A stretch of DNA of 6,293 nucleotides, taken from NCBI GenBank assembly GCA_913043805.1, contig CAJWMX010000180.1, positions 1 to 6,293 of the forward strand. Direction: 5' to 3'. The notes beneath the pieces were generated by a model that worked only from the letters and a program-made list of their open reading frames with translations, searched no databases and had not been told where the DNA came from. The DNA is from an uncultured Acidobacteriota bacterium. Lineage in GTDB: Bacteria; Acidobacteriota; Vicinamibacteria; Vicinamibacterales; UBA8438. The translations under genes and the position numbers were made by a program. Of the stretch, positions 5,480-6,293 are shown piece by piece (positions within the stretch are counted from its first letter, which is position 1; each line of letters starts with the position of its first letter).

Positions 5480-5487
5480 CGAGCACG
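5468..5487. terminator. Palindromic hairpin over the kinase stop codon, weak terminator candidate
   Basis: CGTGCT (5468-5473) pairs with AGCACG (5482-5487), and the enclosed CGCTAGCG (5474-5481) is itself a palindrome containing the TAG stop. A second GCTAGC at 5487-5492 repeats the core. There is no T tract, so termination activity is doubtful. Confidence 0.25.
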
Positions 5488-5502
5488 CTAGCAGCTGCAT
5501 TC

Positions 5503-5601
5503 GAACGGCGCTGAATCTCGCGTGAGCTGCGTTCCTCCTCGGTCGACAATGGCCCGATTTGCTCCCTCGTCGCGCCTTGTCACGCGTGTCCAGCGCCGTT
5601 C
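5503..5601. repeat. Long nested inverted repeat between the kinase and fliA
   Basis: GAACGGCGCTG (5503-5513) and CAGCGCCGTTC (5591-5601) are perfect 11-bp inverted arms. Inside, CGCGTGA (5519-5525) matches TCACGCG (5580-5586) over 7 bp, separated from the outer stem by a 5/4-nt internal loop. The 54-nt apical part contains further short pairings. It fills most of the 153-bp spacer between convergent genes. It could act as a shared 3' structure or be a small RNA; no T tract supports intrinsic termination on either strand. Confidence 0.5.
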
Positions 5602-5625
5602 TCGATGCGACGTGGGGGTTCACCA

Positions 5626-5640
5626 CGGGCTGCTAGCCCG
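5626..5640. terminator. 6-bp hairpin at the fliA stop codon
   Basis: CGGGCT (5626-5631) and AGCCCG (5635-5640) pair around GCT and overlap the fliA TAG (minus strand 5635-5633). A second small stem, CGTGG/CCACG at 5611-5615/5622-5626, adjoins it. Without a T tract a terminator role is only possible. Confidence 0.25.
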
Positions 5641-6292
5641 CGACGGCCACCGGATCAGCCACGCGACCGCGGCGGGGCGACAACCTGGCCTTGGCCATCT
5701 TCAGCACCCGCTTCGGCTGCTTCTTCGGTACAGCCTCGCTCATCGCCGCCACGACCTGTTCCGGCTTGAGGTCGGGCCCGAGGATCTTGCGCAGTCGTTG
5801 CACTGCTCGCGCATGCAGTTGCGAGACGCGCGATTCGTTCACGCCAATCTCGTTGCCAATCTGCTTCATGGTGACCTCGCCGTAGTAGTACAGGCCAATC
5901 ACCTTCCGTTCGCGCCAGGGCAGCGCCTTGATTGCGTCCCTGACCCGCGACGCCACTTCGCCACGCTCGCACGCTTTGTCCGGCGTCGGCATCTCGGGCG
6001 GAACCATCACCGGCGGCAGGTTGACGCCGTTGACGGCATCGACGTTCGCCATGGGCGAGGTTGACTCGATGGTATTGATCCGCACGATCGTCCGACCAAG
6101 ACGCGCCTCGTCCGAGCCAATGTGCTCGGCCAGGTCGGCCAACGATGGCTCGGCACCCATCTCGTGTCGCAGCTTCTCGCGGGCCGCCTCCAGCTCGCGC
6201 CGGACCCGCCGGATGCCGCGCGGCCACGCATCACGCCGGAGGGCATCGATCATGGCGCCCCGGACGCGACGCTCCGCAAAGGTCTCGAATTT
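5633..6292 (-). CDS. fliA: Sigma-28/FliA-family RNA polymerase sigma factor, 3' part (5' end outside window)
   Basis: The minus-strand frame is open from the right edge; the ATG at 6253 is internal, since the upstream codons read KFETFAERRVRGAM, the conserved region 2.4 stretch of FliA proteins. Visible (219 residues): the end of region 2, region 3 (VRRELEAAREKLRHEMGAEP with LADLAEHIG), a variable spacer, and region 4 (ALPWRERKVIGLYYYGEVTM, then the helix-turn-helix IGNEIGVNESRVSQLHARAV). The LYYYGE and ESRVSQLH motifs are diagnostic of FliA/WhiG rather than RpoD or ECF sigmas. FliA directs transcription of late flagellar and chemotaxis genes and is usually held by FlgM. A basic Lys/Arg-rich tail of about 40 residues after region 4 exceeds the E. 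coli protein. Flagellar neighbours would be expected beyond the right edge. A non-flagellar role cannot be excluded. Confidence 0.92.
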   Translation of the reverse strand, partial: KFETFAERRVRGAMIDALRRDAWPRGIRRVRRELEAAREKLRHEMGAEPSLADLAEHIGSDEARLGRTIVRINTIESTSPMANVDAVNGVNLPPVMVPPEMPTPDKACERGEVASRVRDAIKALPWRERKVIGLYYYGEVTMKQIGNEIGVNESRVSQLHARAVQRLRKILGPDLKPEQVVAAMSEAVPKKQPKRVLKMAKARLSPRRGRVADPVAVAG

Positions 6293-6293
6293 G

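Noticed and set aside
1..6293. CRISPR array, insertion sequence or prophage
   Set aside because: No regularly spaced direct repeats, transposase or phage-like genes are visible.

Overview
The window is a high-GC, gene-dense bacterial chromosomal segment. Six loci can be read: the 3' end of a GAF-domain protein (+), a secreted tandem-PDZ protein (-), a FabZ-like hotdog protein (+), a decayed membrane GAF-GGDEF diguanylate cyclase (-), a membrane-anchored PCYCGC-domain protein with an in-frame TGA (+), a soluble hybrid histidine kinase (+) and the 3' part of a FliA/sigma-28 factor (-, cut by the right edge; counted with the others this makes seven when partial genes are included). The signalling-rich content, GC level and FliA would suit an Acidobacteriota (Vicinamibacteria-like) genome, but this is an impression from style; no marker gene in the window proves it.

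Layout. 1-545: GAF gene end, tail to tail with the PDZ gene (546-1235), which has a strong Shine-Dalgarno sequence. 1236-1642: 400 bp without a convincing gene but full of inverted repeats, including a nested 14-bp plus 10-bp repeat and a GNRA-tetraloop hairpin. 1643-2089: FabZ-like protein whose catalytic histidine position holds arginine. 2091-3058: diguanylate cyclase pseudogene, with an amber stop, loss of the GGDEF core and a frameshift. 3059-3187: divergent control region. 3188-3862: PCYCGC protein. 3863-3955: terminator hairpin plus the kinase promoter. 3956-5479: hybrid kinase. 5480-5632: convergent spacer with a long nested inverted repeat. 5633-6292: FliA.

The most important observation is at 3716-3718. 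The apparent stop TGA of the PCYCGC gene is followed in the same frame by 47 more codons that look like the proper C-terminus of this family. The TGA sits where I recall the family having the first Cys of a CxxC motif, giving UxxC. A small hairpin with its loop 21 nt downstream of the TGA fits the usual description of a bacterial SECIS element. I therefore annotate the gene as a candidate selenoprotein running to the TAG at 3860-3862. No intact gene in the window ends in TGA (TAG in five, TAA in fabZ).

A second theme is transcription start architecture. Three plus-strand genes (fabZ-like, PCYCGC, kinase) have near-consensus -10 boxes only 5-8 nt before their start codons and no properly spaced Shine-Dalgarno, which predicts leaderless mRNAs, whereas the PDZ gene has a textbook ribosome binding site. 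Functionally the window mixes signal transduction (GAF, hybrid kinase, former c-di-GMP synthase), a flagellar-type sigma factor and envelope proteins (PDZ, PCYCGC). They do not form one operon.
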